Positions 1 to 9,668 are shown, numbered from the stretch's first letter. The stretch is DNA of 64,000 bases from Alphaproteobacteria bacterium (GCA_009993885.1 JAACSN010000001.1:62001-126000), one strand, 5' to 3'. The notes: generated by a model from the letters alone, not told the origin. Numbers and translations: made by a program.

Positions 1-1
1 T

Positions 2-442
2 CTTGCCGTTATGGGAGCACCTTCAAGCGCAAACGCTATAAGCGTCAGCGATATGGTTAATAAAGTTGTAGCCTATATCGCTAAAAAAGGCGCAAGCAAA
101 ATGTGTATCAAAGGCAACATCTTTAACGGTGTAGTTTCCATACGCTCCTTTGAAGGAAATCTGTGCAATGCATCTGCAGGAACAGCAGGTCTTGCTCTTG
201 CAACCTGCCTTGAAGCGAATACTGAAAAGTTTAACGAGTCAGGCTGCTTTAAAAAAGCCGTAAAAAAATTAGGTCTCAGCGGCACTGAAGGTACGGCAGC
301 AATTTTAGCCGCAGCGAAAACTGCCATGGAGGCAGAAATTACAAAGGTAGGCTCTAACGTCGCACAAATGGCTTGTGCAAAAGCAAGTACCCTACCGGAT
401 GGTACGGCCAAAACTATTGCTCTGTCAAAATGCCCCGTTTAA
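2..442 (+). CDS. Secreted hypothetical protein, 5' end cut by the window edge
   Basis: The reading frame is open to the left edge. The residues before the first visible ATG (position 11) read L-A-V-M-G-A-P-S-S-A-N-A, like the end of a Sec signal peptide with an A-x-A cleavage site. The true start is therefore probably outside the window and the ATG at 11 is internal. The mature part is small, rich in Ala and Lys, and has six cysteines (in MCI, NLC, ATC, SGC, MAC and SKC contexts), which suggests disulfide bonds in the periplasm. I recognise no family. A strong terminator follows at 469-494. Confidence is high that it is a real gene, none for function. Confidence 0.6.
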   Translation, partial: LAVMGAPSSANAISVSDMVNKVVAYIAKKGASKMCIKGNIFNGVVSIRSFEGNLCNASAGTAGLALATCLEANTEKFNESGCFKKAVKKLGLSGTEGTAAILAAAKTAMEAEITKVGSNVAQMACAKASTLPDGTAKTIALSKCPV

Positions 443-468
443 ATAGTAAATAAATTAAATAAGTCTAA

Positions 469-494
469 AACCCTCATTTTTTGAGGGTTTTTTT
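469..494 (+). terminator. Rho-independent terminator after the first gene
   Basis: Inverted repeat AACCCTCA / TGAGGGTT separated by a short T-rich loop and followed directly by a run of T. It lies 27 bases after the stop of the preceding gene. Confidence 0.9.
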
Positions 495-564
495 ATTTTC
501 TTGCTTTTTTTTCTTAGAACGGTCATCTTTTATAACGGTTACAACGGCATGAACAGGAAAAATC

Positions 565-1437
565 ATGGCCCCCTCTTTTACAAAAACCTTTTTCGCACTC
601 TTTTTACTTTTCTTTACATTTTCTCCCCTTAAAAGCAACGCCCAATCGACAAATGCATATACCTCTCAAAAAAAGCCTTATTCTTCTGCCTCTTTAGAAA
701 CGCACTTTCAACACCCTTTTTGTTTTAAAACAAACAATAAAGACGAAAATGCAGCGCAAAAATACACAAAAGTCATTCAGCTTTATAAGGCAACTTTCAA
801 AGCCCCTAAAGATCCCGAAAGCGTTTGGGATCCGATCTATCTTCAAAAAAATCCTCATATTTTTGAAGCTATTCAAGAATTTGAAACGGGTCGCAGAGCG
901 CAAACCTTAAAACAGGTTAACTTAGAAGGGAAAACAGCCCAAGAAATCCACACAGAACTTTTGAAGCTTGGTTTTTTTCAGACAAAACTTCCCCTTAGAG
1001 CCTCTTTTAAAAAACAAACCTATTGGCTGACAAACGGAAAAACTACAAAAGACCCTGACCATAAAAATCTTGTCTACACTCATTTTTACACCCACGCCGA
1101 CGGAAGTCTTGTCCGCATCAAGGCCGCAGGCATACCGGATTTTAGGGGAAAGCATCCAAGACGAAGCCCCCATGCTATTAAGGCCGTTCTGCTTAATACG
1201 GATCCGAACCTCTGCCAAAGGAAAAACTGTAACTATGACACAAGTTATCAAAACGAAGCGTTTAAAGTCACCAATGAAAACCGGCCTGTTCCAAAGGCAC
1301 CCAGTGCCAAATGCGGCTTAAAGCTTCCCCCAAACACAGGAAGTTCCCTAGATGAACAAAAAGCAGATGTTATTAAAAATGCCGTCATGAACTTTGCCCA
1401 TACCAACCTTAAAACAACTTGTCCTCCTCCGCAGTAA
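565..1437 (+). CDS. Secreted protein of unknown function beside oriC
   Basis: 290 residues. The N-terminus is a clear Sec signal peptide: Lys near the start, a Phe/Leu-rich core, then cleavage near S-N-A-Q at about residue 27. Residues 30-150 are polar and Lys-rich. The segment from about 170 to 250 looks like a compact domain with the pattern DGSLVRIK, PHAIKAVLL, NEAFKV, then VPKAP. That spacing reminds me of C-terminal modules of secreted polymorphic toxins, but I cannot name a family and this is only an impression. Cysteines near the C-terminus (CQRKNC, KCGL, CPPP) fit an exported protein. It is transcribed towards oriC and hemE; I see no terminator between it and the origin. Confidence 0.6.
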   Translation: MAPSFTKTFFALFLLFFTFSPLKSNAQSTNAYTSQKKPYSSASLETHFQHPFCFKTNNKDENAAQKYTKVIQLYKATFKAPKDPESVWDPIYLQKNPHIFEAIQEFETGRRAQTLKQVNLEGKTAQEIHTELLKLGFFQTKLPLRASFKKQTYWLTNGKTTKDPDHKNLVYTHFYTHADGSLVRIKAAGIPDFRGKHPRRSPHAIKAVLLNTDPNLCQRKNCNYDTSYQNEAFKVTNENRPVPKAPSAKCGLKLPPNTGSSLDEQKADVIKNAVMNFAHTNLKTTCPPPQ

Positions 1438-1495
1438 AGGATAAAAGCTCTTTTAAATACCTCCGCTCATAAAGGTGCGGATAAAAGAAGGATAA

Positions 1496-1725
1496 GTCTG
1501 TGGATAACCCGAAAGGTCTTTTTATTCCCATTTCATGCTAAAATTATACAAGACTTATTCACAGGATTACATCTTGTGAACAACCTGTGAATAAAAAGTA
1601 AAGCTCTTTGCAAAATAAACCGTTCGGGCTGTGGATAAAGATTTGCACATCTCCCTGAAAACACTTATCCTTAAGACAACAATAACAACAATATAATATA
1701 TATTAATAATGATTATATTAGAGAG
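1496..1725. other. oriC: Candidate chromosomal replication origin (oriC)
   Basis: The gap before hemE contains four 9-mers matching TTATNCACA: 1499-1507 (minus), 1555-1563 (plus), 1586-1594 (minus) and 1630-1638 (minus), plus a one-mismatch box TTGTTCACA at 1575-1583 (minus). They are followed by an unwinding-type AT stretch: positions 1681-1720 have only three G/C bases in 40. An imperfect CtrA-type half-site pair begins at 1671 (TTAA then ATAA). In Caulobacter and Rickettsia the origin is known to lie beside hemE, so both motif content and context agree. The AT-rich part overlaps the first codons of hemE. Confidence 0.87.
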
Positions 1726-2770
1726 ACTCTTAAAAACGAAAAAACCAAGCCCTCGTATTCCTATTTGGTTCATGAGGCAAGCAGGCCGTTTTTTACCGGA
1801 ATATCGAGAGCTTCGCCGGAAACACCCGAGTTTTCTCGATTTTTGTCAAAACCCTAAGGATGCCTCGGAGGCGACATTGCAACCTTTAAGGCGCTTTGAT
1901 CTTGATGCGGCTATTATTTTTTCAGATATTCTGGTCATTCCGAGTGCTTTGGGACAAAAAGTTGAGTTTTTAACCGGAGAAGGCCCTAAGCTTACCCCTA
2001 TTACGTCTGAACAAGAGCTATCTGCCCTTAATTTTGATCAGTTTGAAAAACGCCTACAAGCAACACCGGAGGCCATTTCTTTGACAAGGCAGGCTCTCCC
2101 CAAAGAAAAAGCTTTAATTGGCTTTGCCGGGGCTCCTTGGACGGTTGCGTGCTATATGATTCAAGGCGGAGGGTCTAAAAATTTTGATGAAGCTCGCTTG
2201 ATCATTGCTAAAGATCCTGTGTTTTTTGATAAGTTAATGATGATGTTAGTTGAGGCAACGGCACTTTACCTTATCGCTCAAGCAAAAGCGGGGGCAGATG
2301 TTTTAAAGCTTTTTGATTCCTGGGCAGGGCTTTGCCCAGCTTGGCTTACGGATAGAGCTTTAATTAAGCCTGTGAAGCAAATCATTGAGCGCGTGAGGGA
2401 AGACTGCCCTCAAATTCCTATTCTTTACTTTCCGCGGGGAAGCGGTGAAAAAGTCTTATCCTTGGGGCGGTCGGTTAAAGCCGACGGTGTTGCATTGGAT
2501 CATTTTATTGATCCGTTTTTTGTTCGGGATACCTATTATACTCATGGGGCTCCTTTAGCCCTTCAAGGGGGGCTTGATCCTCTTGTTATGGCAGCAGGAG
2601 GGGCTTTGTTGGAAAAAGAAGTTTATCGCTACCTTGAGGCTTTTAAAGGCCTTCCTTATATTTTTAATTTAGGGCACGGTATGATTCCTTCTATGCCTAT
2701 AGATCATGTAACCCGGACCATTTCTTACGTCCGCACTTGGGAGAAGGAAAACTTAAGAATTGCTATGTAG
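1709..2770 (+). CDS. hemE: Uroporphyrinogen decarboxylase
   Basis: Cytosolic haem-pathway enzyme that decarboxylates the four acetate side chains of uroporphyrinogen III to give coproporphyrinogen III. 353 residues, the usual family length. The N-terminal signature RQAGRFLPEYRELR (about residues 23-36) and the substrate-binding Asp in AAIIFSDIL are present, as are GFAGAPWT and the C-terminal NLGHGMIP. The ATG at 1709 gives the expected short N-terminus and lies at the edge of the AT-rich part of oriC, so replication initiation and hemE transcription may interfere. It ends one base before the convergent YciI-like gene. hemJ lies 4 kb downstream. Confidence 0.96.
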   Translation: MIILERLLKTKKPSPRIPIWFMRQAGRFLPEYRELRRKHPSFLDFCQNPKDASEATLQPLRRFDLDAAIIFSDILVIPSALGQKVEFLTGEGPKLTPITSEQELSALNFDQFEKRLQATPEAISLTRQALPKEKALIGFAGAPWTVACYMIQGGGSKNFDEARLIIAKDPVFFDKLMMMLVEATALYLIAQAKAGADVLKLFDSWAGLCPAWLTDRALIKPVKQIIERVREDCPQIPILYFPRGSGEKVLSLGRSVKADGVALDHFIDPFFVRDTYYTHGAPLALQGGLDPLVMAAGGALLEKEVYRYLEAFKGLPYIFNLGHGMIPSMPIDHVTRTISYVRTWEKENLRIAM

Positions 2771-3067
2771 TTAACGCTGCAAACCGGTGAGAGATTGGGT
2801 TGGCGTAAACTCATAAAGGGTGTGTTCGACTAAATTATGTTGAAAGTAGGGATCAAGTTCTAATATTTTTTGCAGCTCTTCTTTACTTTCACTTTTAGCA
2901 ATGATAACTCCGCCTGTGAGAGGAACTTGGCGGCCGGAAATAACAAAGGTGCCGTTGGTGTAGTGCTCGTTAATAAATTTTAAATGTGCTTCTCTGTGTG
3001 AGTTGATCACTTCCAAGTCAGCTTTGTAAGTCAGAATAACAACGAATAACGGATCATTTTCTTTCAT
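2771..3067 (-). CDS. YciI-like (YCII domain) protein
   Basis: 98 residues, matching the small alpha/beta YCII fold. Conserved-looking points are the N-terminal FVVILTYK strand, HREAHLKFI with the family's His, the GTFVISGRQVP turn, and GGVIIAK. The family has dehydratase- or monooxygenase-like folds but no general assigned reaction. Its start overlaps the 3' end of the upstream substrate-binding-protein gene by 14 bases, so the two are probably translationally coupled. Function in this organism is unknown. Confidence 0.85.
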   Translation of the reverse strand: MKENDPLFVVILTYKADLEVINSHREAHLKFINEHYTNGTFVISGRQVPLTGGVIIAKSESKEELQKILELDPYFQHNLVEHTLYEFTPTQSLTGLQR

Positions 3068-4082
3068 TTTGAACCTCTTTTTCAGGATAAAGGACGGCCG
3101 TTTTGAGTAAGTCTTCAGGGACTTTTAGTCCAAGGGCTTTTCTGGCTGTTGTATTGATATAAAGTTGGTGAGTGCCGGGTGTTGTAATGGGGAGGTTTTC
3201 AATATTTTCTCCGTCCAAGAGGCGTTTTATATACTCTCCTGTTTTTCGTCCGACGGTATAGTAACTGTAGCTTATGCTTGCAAAAGCCCCTTCTTTGACG
3301 GATCCGTTATCCGAGGTGAAAACGGGCAATTTGTGAACATAACTTAGGCTTGCCAATTGAGGCATGGCTGAAATGACCGTATTATCTTGCGGGACATAAA
3401 GGGCTTGCACCCCTTTTCCGACAAGTTTTCGAACGGCTAGCGCCAAATCAACGGCCTTGGTTACGGGGGCGTCAATAACGCTGATTCCTTCTTTTTCTGC
3501 TTTTTCTTTAAAGGCTTTAATGACGCTAACGGAATTAGATTCTCCGGGGTTGTAAAGAACACCAACGGTTTTAAGGTCGGGAACAAGCGTCTTCATGAGG
3601 TTTATTTGAGCATCTAAGGGGGGGTAATCAATTACACCGGTTAAGTTTTTGACCGGTATCTTTAGATCTTTTACCAGCCGTGATGAAATAGGATCTGTTA
3701 CTGCCGTAAAGACAATAGGAATCCCTTTTCCCCGTGTCGCAGAAATGGCTCCTTGGGCCGTTGGTGTGCCTATGGCCACGAATACTGTCGGCTTTGGGAT
3801 ATGAGAGGCAAGGTTTTGAGCGATCTGAGAACCGGTTGTGATGTTTCCTTGAGCATTTTTATAAAGAACGGTGATATTTTCACCGTCAACAAATCCGTAA
3901 TCCTTTAAAGCATCCAAAATGCCTTGGCGCGCCGCATCTAATGAGGGGTGTTCGACAATTTGGCTCATGGCAATAATAAAGGGCGTTTTTGTCGTGCCTT
4001 GAAGATTTTCTTGAGAAATTGCTTGGTTTTGAGGCCATAAGGCCATTAAGGTAAACAGACCTATTAAGCAGCGGAGGCGCAT
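3054..4082 (-). CDS. Orphan ABC transporter substrate-binding protein (ABC_sub_bind / TrpX-like)
   Basis: 342 residues with an N-terminal signal peptide ([16 protein letters not shown]). It belongs to the two-lobed ABC_sub_bind family (PF04392), visible in [41 protein letters not shown] and DNTVISAM. These are periplasmic ligand carriers, usually for amino acids, encoded with a permease and an ATPase. Neither partner is here: the gene sits between mutS (19-base overlap) and the YciI-like gene. A paralogue lies at 41039-42088, also without partners. The ligand cannot be told from sequence; some characterised members bind Trp or Tyr. Confidence 0.88.
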   Translation of the reverse strand: MRLRCLIGLFTLMALWPQNQAISQENLQGTTKTPFIIAMSQIVEHPSLDAARQGILDALKDYGFVDGENITVLYKNAQGNITTGSQIAQNLASHIPKPTVFVAIGTPTAQGAISATRGKGIPIVFTAVTDPISSRLVKDLKIPVKNLTGVIDYPPLDAQINLMKTLVPDLKTVGVLYNPGESNSVSVIKAFKEKAEKEGISVIDAPVTKAVDLALAVRKLVGKGVQALYVPQDNTVISAMPQLASLSYVHKLPVFTSDNGSVKEGAFASISYSYYTVGRKTGEYIKRLLDGENIENLPITTPGTHQLYINTTARKALGLKVPEDLLKTAVLYPEKEVQNERK

Positions 4083-6754
4083 ATTTTTTCCTTTTTATTG
4101 GAGAGAGTTTCTTTGAGATCATACAATATATTTAAAGCTTCTCGAGGCGTTAATTGATCAAGGGCAATGGTTTTTAGGTGCTCTTCGACGGGAGAGGGAG
4201 CAGATATCGTGACAGGTTGATCAAGAGGCAATTCTGTTGTGTGAGAGTCTTCAAAAAGAGGAAGACTTGAGAGCTTCTTTTCGCTTTGAGCCTTTGTGTT
4301 TTCCAATGTTTTGAGCAAATCTTCTGCACGATGCAGAACGGATTGAGGAACACCTGCTAGTTGTGCAACATAAAGACCGTAAGATTTATTTGCACATCCT
4401 TTGATAACTTCGTGTAAAAAGATTGCCTTATCATTCCATTCACGGATCTTCATCGTATGACAGGCAAGGTTTTTCAACTTTTTTTCTAACTGCGTAAGCT
4501 CATGGTAGTGGGTCGCAAAAAGAGTACGGCATTTTGTAACATTATGGAGATGCTCAAGGACGGCCCAAGCAAGGGATAGCCCGTCATAGGTTGATGTTCC
4601 CCGCCCCACTTCGTCTAAAATAACAAAAGATCGTTCGGTTGCTTGGTTTAAAATAGCCGCGGTTTCCACCATTTCGACCATAAAGGTGGAGCGACCTCTA
4701 GCCAGATCATCAGAAGCACCGACCCTTGAGAATAGACGATCTACCAAGCCAATGTGAGCAGAGGTTGCCGGAACAAAAGACCCTGTTTGGGCTAGAATTG
4801 TAATGATTGCATTTTGCCGCAAATACGTACTTTTACCGGCCATATTCGGCCCGGTAAGGAGCCAAAGGTTCCGAGTCTCTCCAAGGTTACAGGCGTTGGG
4901 GACAAAAGCATCCTCTTGATTGTCTTTTAAGGCCTCTTCTACAACAGGATGACGACCTCCCAAGATATTAAACTCGAGGGATTCGTCAATATGAGGACGG
5001 CAAAAATGCCTTTCAAGGGCAAGGGTACTGTTCGAGAGGGTGACATCGAGCTCTGCGATACTTTGTGCGGTGGTTGAGATTGCTTCTCCTTGGGTGATTA
5101 CATCTTGTACAAGGTCTTCATAAAGGCGCCATTCAAGGTTAAGAGCTTTGTCTGCGGCATTTGAGAGCTGCTGTTCAAGCTCGCCGAGCTCAACGGTTGT
5201 ATAGCGCATGGCACCGGCCATGGTTTGGCGGTGGATAAAATCATAAGGGACTTTATCAGTATGAAGAGCGGTGATTTCTATGTAATAGCCCAATATATTA
5301 TTGTGCTTAATTTTTAGGGAAGAAATACTATGGTCTTGGCGATATTTGTCTTGTAATTGTATAATGAGGGATCGGCCTTGGTCTCGAAGAGTTAAAACGT
5401 TATCGAGTTCCTCGAGATATCCTTTTGCAATAAAGCCTCCGTCCCTTGCCAGCATGGGCAAGTCTTCCCGCAAAGCCCGTGTGAGGCGATCAACTAAAGA
5501 GGCATGACGGCCTATGTTTTGCTCAATTTTAATAAGCCCTGAAGGAAGGGAATCCCCCAAGGAATTTTCTTGAGCAAGGCGCTCTTTGATTCGGATAGAT
5601 TGCTCAAGACCGATTCGTAAAGCTAAAAGATCTCGGGGGCCACCTCTTCCCATACTTAAACGTCCAAGGGAACGCTCAAGATCCGGAAAAGAAGTTAAAA
5701 ATGATTGCAGATCTTCTCTAAAAGAAGAATGATGTAGACAATATTCAATGCGATCAAGGCGCGTTTTAATGGTTGTTACATCTCTTAAAGGGGCAGAGAG
5801 GTGACGGGAAAAAAGGCGTGCTCCTGCAGGTGTTTTTGTATGATCTACGGCATGCAAAAGAGAGCCCTTATACTCACCGGACAGGGTTATTGTAAGTTCA
5901 AGGTTGCGCCGCGTTGAGGGATCTATTTCAAGTCCTCCTCCGGCTAGAAAACGCTTTGGAAGGGCTAGTCGCGGCATAGAGCCTTTTTGGGTGAGTTGCA
6001 CATAGTCAAGTAATGTGCTGGCGGCCGTAATCTCATTAGTTTTGAATTGTCCGAACCCGTCAAGGGTTTTGACCTGATAGTGTTCTTGAAGGCGTTTTGA
6101 AGCATTTTGTTCATCAAAGCGGCTATTGGGAAGCGGTGTTAAGGATTTTTTATGATCTTGAAAAAGTTCAAATAAATCGGGATCTTGTAAGAGACGCTCC
6201 GGTAAGACCATTTCACTTGGATTAGCGGTCGCTATAAGGGTAGCCAATTGGTCTGCTTTGCAGGATTCGACATAGAAATCCCCCGTGGAAATATCGATAA
6301 CAGCAAGACTTAAAAAAGCATCGTCTTTCTTTTTTTCATCACAAATAAGAGCTAGAAAATTATTTTGCCGTGCATTTAAAAGGGTGTCTTCTGTGAGAGT
6401 TCCCGGCGTTACAACTCTTACAACTTCGCGATTTACAACCGATTTAGCACCGCGTTTCTTGGCTTCTGAGGGGCTTTCCGTTTGCTCGCAAATGGCAACG
6501 CGAAAGCCTTGACGTACTAAACGAGCAAGATAATTTTCATAGGCATGAAAAGGAACCCCGCACATGGGAATATCATCCCCTTCGGCCTTTCCGCGTTTGG
6601 TTAGGGTAATATCCAAAGCCTTAGAGGCTTTGACGGCATCCTCAAAAAACAGCTCATAAAAATCTCCCATGCGATAAAAGAGAAGACAGTCTTGATGATC
6701 TTTTTTGATGTGGTGATACTGAACCATCATGGGGGTCATTTTGCGGCACTCCAA
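4064..6754 (-). CDS. mutS: DNA mismatch repair protein MutS
   Basis: 896 residues, full length. The N-terminal mismatch-binding domain carries the expected Phe-x-Glu region in [17 protein letters not shown] (about 24-40). The C-terminal ATPase has Walker [14 protein letters not shown], Walker [16 protein letters not shown] and the [10 protein letters not shown] switch. It recognises mispairs as a dimer and recruits MutL. The ATG at 6754 gives [10 protein letters not shown]; Met6 could also serve, since many homologues begin at TPMM. mutL is not in the window. The gene is divergent from hemJ across a 244-base gap in which I see no other gene. Confidence 0.97.
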   Translation of the reverse strand: MECRKMTPMMVQYHHIKKDHQDCLLFYRMGDFYELFFEDAVKASKALDITLTKRGKAEGDDIPMCGVPFHAYENYLARLVRQGFRVAICEQTESPSEAKKRGAKSVVNREVVRVVTPGTLTEDTLLNARQNNFLALICDEKKKDDAFLSLAVIDISTGDFYVESCKADQLATLIATANPSEMVLPERLLQDPDLFELFQDHKKSLTPLPNSRFDEQNASKRLQEHYQVKTLDGFGQFKTNEITAASTLLDYVQLTQKGSMPRLALPKRFLAGGGLEIDPSTRRNLELTITLSGEYKGSLLHAVDHTKTPAGARLFSRHLSAPLRDVTTIKTRLDRIEYCLHHSSFREDLQSFLTSFPDLERSLGRLSMGRGGPRDLLALRIGLEQSIRIKERLAQENSLGDSLPSGLIKIEQNIGRHASLVDRLTRALREDLPMLARDGGFIAKGYLEELDNVLTLRDQGRSLIIQLQDKYRQDHSISSLKIKHNNILGYYIEITALHTDKVPYDFIHRQTMAGAMRYTTVELGELEQQLSNAADKALNLEWRLYEDLVQDVITQGEAISTTAQSIAELDVTLSNSTLALERHFCRPHIDESLEFNILGGRHPVVEEALKDNQEDAFVPNACNLGETRNLWLLTGPNMAGKSTYLRQNAIITILAQTGSFVPATSAHIGLVDRLFSRVGASDDLARGRSTFMVEMVETAAILNQATERSFVILDEVGRGTSTYDGLSLAWAVLEHLHNVTKCRTLFATHYHELTQLEKKLKNLACHTMKIREWNDKAIFLHEVIKGCANKSYGLYVAQLAGVPQSVLHRAEDLLKTLENTKAQSEKKLSSLPLFEDSHTTELPLDQPVTISAPSPVEEHLKTIALDQLTPREALNILYDLKETLSNKKEKICASAA

Positions 6755-6998
6755 AGGGATAAAAAAACAAGCTGTTTTAGATATACCACACGGATTTACG
6801 GAAAAAAACCTTTATGCTTTTTCTATATATTTCTAAAAAACAAAGTGTTTTTAGCGAATTCTTTTCTTCTTTAGAATCTGATATTGAGGCGGGAAGCTTT
6901 ATCAGGGTGCGATGATCAGCGCTTGTGCCCTTTTTTAAATTTGCTTGTGAGTCTTCTTTAACAGGTGTAATCTAAAATAAAAATTGTAATGATTATCT

Positions 6999-7463
6999 AT
7001 GCTTTCCGAAACCTTTTTAGACTCTCTCGCAGATCACTATTTACTTTTTAAAGCTTTTCATATTGTTTCGGTTATCTCTTGGATGGCGGGGCTTCTTTAT
7101 TTGCCGCGTCTTTTTATGTATCATTGTGAGGCTGAAAAAGGATCTAAGCAAAGCGAGACCTTTAAGGTGATGGAATATCGTTTGATGAAAATTATTATGA
7201 TGCCGGCTATGCTGCTCTCCTTCCTTTTCGGAGGCATTTTATTGCTTGTTCCGGGGGTTTTAGAACGCCCTTTCGGTTGGTTTCACGGAAAATTTCTAGC
7301 TGTTTTGTTGCTGGCCGGATTTCATGGTGTTATGGGGAAATGGAGAAAGGATTTTGCAAGAGATGCCAATCAAAAGTCCCAAAGCTTTTTTCGCATTGCT
7401 AACGAAATCCCTACCGTTTTGATGATTATTATTGTCTTTTTAGTTGTTTTGAAACCTTTTTAG
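6999..7463 (+). CDS. hemJ: Protoporphyrinogen IX oxidase HemJ
   Basis: 154 residues with about four transmembrane helices. The pattern KAFHIVSVISWMAGLLYLPRLF, with the conserved His and Trp, is that of the HemJ (UPF0093) family, a haem-containing inner-membrane enzyme used by many alphaproteobacteria instead of HemG or HemY. It oxidises protoporphyrinogen IX to protoporphyrin IX, complementing hemE nearby. Other conserved parts are the KGS-x-E-x-F-x-VME segment and WFHGKFLAV. Just upstream, 6989-6997 reads ATGATTATC, which resembles half of a Fur/Irr-type iron box; that is weak. Confidence 0.93.
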   Translation: MLSETFLDSLADHYLLFKAFHIVSVISWMAGLLYLPRLFMYHCEAEKGSKQSETFKVMEYRLMKIIMMPAMLLSFLFGGILLLVPGVLERPFGWFHGKFLAVLLLAGFHGVMGKWRKDFARDANQKSQSFFRIANEIPTVLMIIIVFLVVLKPF

Positions 7464-7587
7464 GGGTATAAGATACGTGTAAAGATTATTTTCTCTAAAA
7501 AAATTATATCCTTTATTTCCAATCTTTTTTACAAAGAAGTCCTTAAAAATTAATGCTTTAAATTTAACTGTGAGCACATTTTATTAT

Positions 7588-8859
7588 ATGAATATCCCTG
7601 ATCTTAAAAGAAAAAAGCCTGAAGAGCTTTTAGAAATTGCAAAAGAACATGACATTGAAAATGCGGGCACATTGCGTAAGCAAGACTTGATTTTCGCCAT
7701 TTTAAAAAAGCTTGTTGCACAAGATGCCCCTATTAACGGCGCCGGAACTCTTGAAGTTTTACAAGACGGTTTTGGTTTTTTAAGATCCGCCGAGGCAAAC
7801 TATTTGCCGGGGCCGGACGATTTATATGTTTCTCCCAGTCAAATTCGTCGTTACGGTGTCAGAACCGGTGATTTTATTGAGGGAACCATTCGAGCCCCAA
7901 AATCAAATGAGCGTTATTTTGCTCTTAACAAAATTGATCGGATTAATAAGCAAGAACCCTCAAAAACGCGTCATCGTATCAATTTTGATAACTTAACACC
8001 TTTGTTTCCGGATGAGCGTTTTCGTTTCGAAATGGAAGATAATCCGGATATAAAAGCTAAAGACAGAGATTATTCCGGGCGTGTGATTGACCTTGTCGTA
8101 CCCCTTGGTAAAGGTCAACGCGCTTTAATCACGGCGCCGCCTCGTACGGGTAAAACGGTGATGTTGAAAAGTATTGCTCACTCTATTGAAGCAAATAACC
8201 CCGAAGTTGAATTGATTGTTTTATTGATTGATGAGCGCCCGGAAGAAGTGACCGATATGGCTCGTTCTGTTAAAGGAGAGGTGGTGAGCTCAACCTTTGA
8301 TGAGCCGGCAACACGTCATGTTCAAGTGGCTGAAATGGTCATAGAAAAAGCAAAACGTTTGGTCGAGCATAAAAAAGATGTTGTGATTTTATTGGATTCC
8401 ATTACCCGTCTTTCTCGAGCTTATAACACGGTTGTTCCCTCCTCGGGAAAGGTTTTAACAGGTGGTGTTGATGCGAATGCGTTGCATCGCCCGAAACGCT
8501 TTTTCGGTGCAGCTCGTAATGTTGAAAACGGCGGTTCCCTTACAATTATTGCAACGGCTTTGATTGATACGGGTTCTCGTATGGATGAAGTTATTTTTGA
8601 AGAGTTTAAAGGAACGGGCAACTCTGAAATTATTTTGGATCGCAAGCTTTCTGACAAAAGAATTTATCCTGCCATTGATGTAACAAAATCAGGGACTCGT
8701 AAGGAAGACTTACTTGTTGGAAAAGAAGAACTTTCTAAAATGTGGATTTTGCGTCGAATTCTTGATCCTATGGGCTCCCAAGAAGGAATGGAATTCCTTT
8801 TGGAAAAAATGCGTCGAACAAAATCAAATGCTGATTTTTTTGATTCTATGAATTCTTAG
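7588..8859 (+). CDS. rho: Transcription termination factor Rho
   Basis: 423 residues from the ATG at 7588. A GTG at 7570 would add six residues (MSTFYY), but homologues start at the equivalent of MNIPDLK. Domains in order: Rho N-terminal helical part (1-45), cold-shock-like RNA-binding domain (about 47-120, GFGFLRS and [14 protein letters not shown]), then a RecA-type ATPase with Walker A APPRTGKT, Walker [12 protein letters not shown] and the Q/R-loop region TGGVDANAL. Rho is a hexameric helicase that ends untranslated transcripts. rsmG starts 17 bases downstream; in many alphaproteobacteria mnmE and mnmG lie between them, but not here. Confidence 0.96.
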   Translation: MNIPDLKRKKPEELLEIAKEHDIENAGTLRKQDLIFAILKKLVAQDAPINGAGTLEVLQDGFGFLRSAEANYLPGPDDLYVSPSQIRRYGVRTGDFIEGTIRAPKSNERYFALNKIDRINKQEPSKTRHRINFDNLTPLFPDERFRFEMEDNPDIKAKDRDYSGRVIDLVVPLGKGQRALITAPPRTGKTVMLKSIAHSIEANNPEVELIVLLIDERPEEVTDMARSVKGEVVSSTFDEPATRHVQVAEMVIEKAKRLVEHKKDVVILLDSITRLSRAYNTVVPSSGKVLTGGVDANALHRPKRFFGAARNVENGGSLTIIATALIDTGSRMDEVIFEEFKGTGNSEIILDRKLSDKRIYPAIDVTKSGTRKEDLLVGKEELSKMWILRRILDPMGSQEGMEFLLEKMRRTKSNADFFDSMNS

Positions 8860-8876
8860 GCAAAGTGATTCTTTAA

Positions 8877-9473
8877 ATGTTATCCCCTTTAAATGTTTCA
8901 CGTGAAACAATTGATAGGTTGAAAATTTATGAGGCGTTGCTTTTAAAGTGGCAGCCCCATTTAAACCTTGTTTCAAAAACAACGTTAAGTGATTTGCGGC
9001 AACGTCATTTTTTAGATAGCGCTCAACTTTTTTCTGAAATTCCCAATAAAAATGCCGTTGTTTGTGACCTTGGATCGGGAGCCGGTTTCCCCGGGGCTGT
9101 TTTGGCAATAATGGGGTGCGAGAATGTAACTCTTATCGAGAGGGATAAGAAAAAATGCACGTTCTTGAGGAATGTTTCACGTGAAACAAATATAAGGTTT
9201 TCTGTTTTTGAAGGAGACGTTAAAGAATTCGACAAAAAGGCGGATATTATCACGAGTAGAGCACTTGCTCCTTTAAAAGATCTTTTGCAGTTAGCCCGGC
9301 CGTTAATAAAACCCACAACCGTTTGTTTGTTTTTAAAAGGAAATGGCGTTGAAGGTGAGTTAAAAGATATTCCTTTGGGTATGGAAATGACATCATTAAA
9401 AAAGCAAAGTATTTCTTCGAAAGAGGGGCGCGTTTTGATCTTAAAAAATATTTTTTATCCGGTAAAAAAATAA
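8877..9473 (+). CDS. rsmG: 16S rRNA (guanine-527 N7) methyltransferase RsmG
   Basis: 198 residues. A class I SAM methyltransferase with motif I CDLGSGAGFPGAVLAI (about residues 62-77) and the N-terminal LLKWQPHLNLVSKTT typical of RsmG/GidB. It modifies G527 of 16S rRNA, a site linked to streptomycin sensitivity. The hexapeptide NVSRET occurs twice, at residues 6-11 and 99-104, because two perfect parS palindromes lie in the coding frame. A VSRET-type N-terminus encoding parS is known in alphaproteobacterial RsmG. parA and parB are not adjacent but 30 kb away. Confidence 0.95.
   Translation: MLSPLNVSRETIDRLKIYEALLLKWQPHLNLVSKTTLSDLRQRHFLDSAQLFSEIPNKNAVVCDLGSGAGFPGAVLAIMGCENVTLIERDKKKCTFLRNVSRETNIRFSVFEGDVKEFDKKADIITSRALAPLKDLLQLARPLIKPTTVCLFLKGNGVEGELKDIPLGMEMTSLKKQSISSKEGRVLILKNIFYPVKK
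8894..8909. promoter_or_regulatory. parS: parS centromere site 1
   Basis: Perfect 16-base palindrome TGTTTCACGTGAAACA, the consensus ParB-binding parS site, inside the start of rsmG and encoding V-S-R-E-T. It lies about 7.2 kb from the candidate oriC. ParB encoded at 39912-40985 is the expected ligand. Confidence 0.95.
9173..9188. promoter_or_regulatory. parS: parS centromere site 2
   Basis: Second perfect TGTTTCACGTGAAACA, 279 bases after the first, again in the rsmG frame and encoding V-S-R-E-T. Two exact copies of a 16-mer within 300 bases cannot be chance, and together they define a ParB loading region. Confidence 0.95.
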
Positions 9474-9497
9474 TCTAAGTCTTTTTAATAAATATTA

Positions 9498-9517
9498 TTG
9501 ACAATTAGGCAATTGTC
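9498..9517 (+). promoter_or_regulatory. -35-like hexamer inside a perfect inverted repeat, upstream of gltX
   Basis: TTGACA at 9498-9503 matches a sigma-70 -35 box. The 18 bases 9500-9517 form a perfect repeat GACAATT-AGGC-AATTGTC. No good -10 lies at 17 bases (TCGGAT at 9521), so the promoter part is weak. The repeat could be an operator. Inferred only. Confidence 0.35.
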
Positions 9518-9579
9518 TTATCGGATCTAGGGTAGGCTAAAATTTATACCGGATAAACTAAAGCATAAAACCCTGTTCT

Positions 9580-9621
9580 AAAGAGAGATAATGCAAGTCT
9601 CAGCTTGCTTTTTCCCTCTTT
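9580..9621 (+). promoter_or_regulatory. Hairpin in the gltX leader, possible attenuator
   Basis: Inner stem GCAAG/CTTGC (9593-9597 with 9604-9608) is followed by TTTTT, and outer arms AAAGAG/CTCTTT (9580-9585 with 9616-9621) could extend it. It ends 47 bases before gltX. It could be a leader terminator or the end of the preceding transcript. No tRNA-responsive T-box features are visible. Confidence 0.35.
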
Positions 9622-9668
9622 TCTTCATAGGATCAAATAACAGTCTTAATCTTAAAAAAGTGACATAA

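Noticed and set aside
1671-1685. CtrA box in oriC
   Set aside because: TTAA-N7-ATAA has one mismatch in the second half; kept only as a remark under oriC.
6989-6997. Fur/Irr iron box before hemJ
   Set aside because: Only half of a consensus; similar AT-rich strings occur near recA and hemE by chance.
7570-7587. GTG at 7570 as the rho start
   Set aside because: The ATG at 7588 matches the conserved N-terminus of the family; the extra six residues are not conserved-looking.
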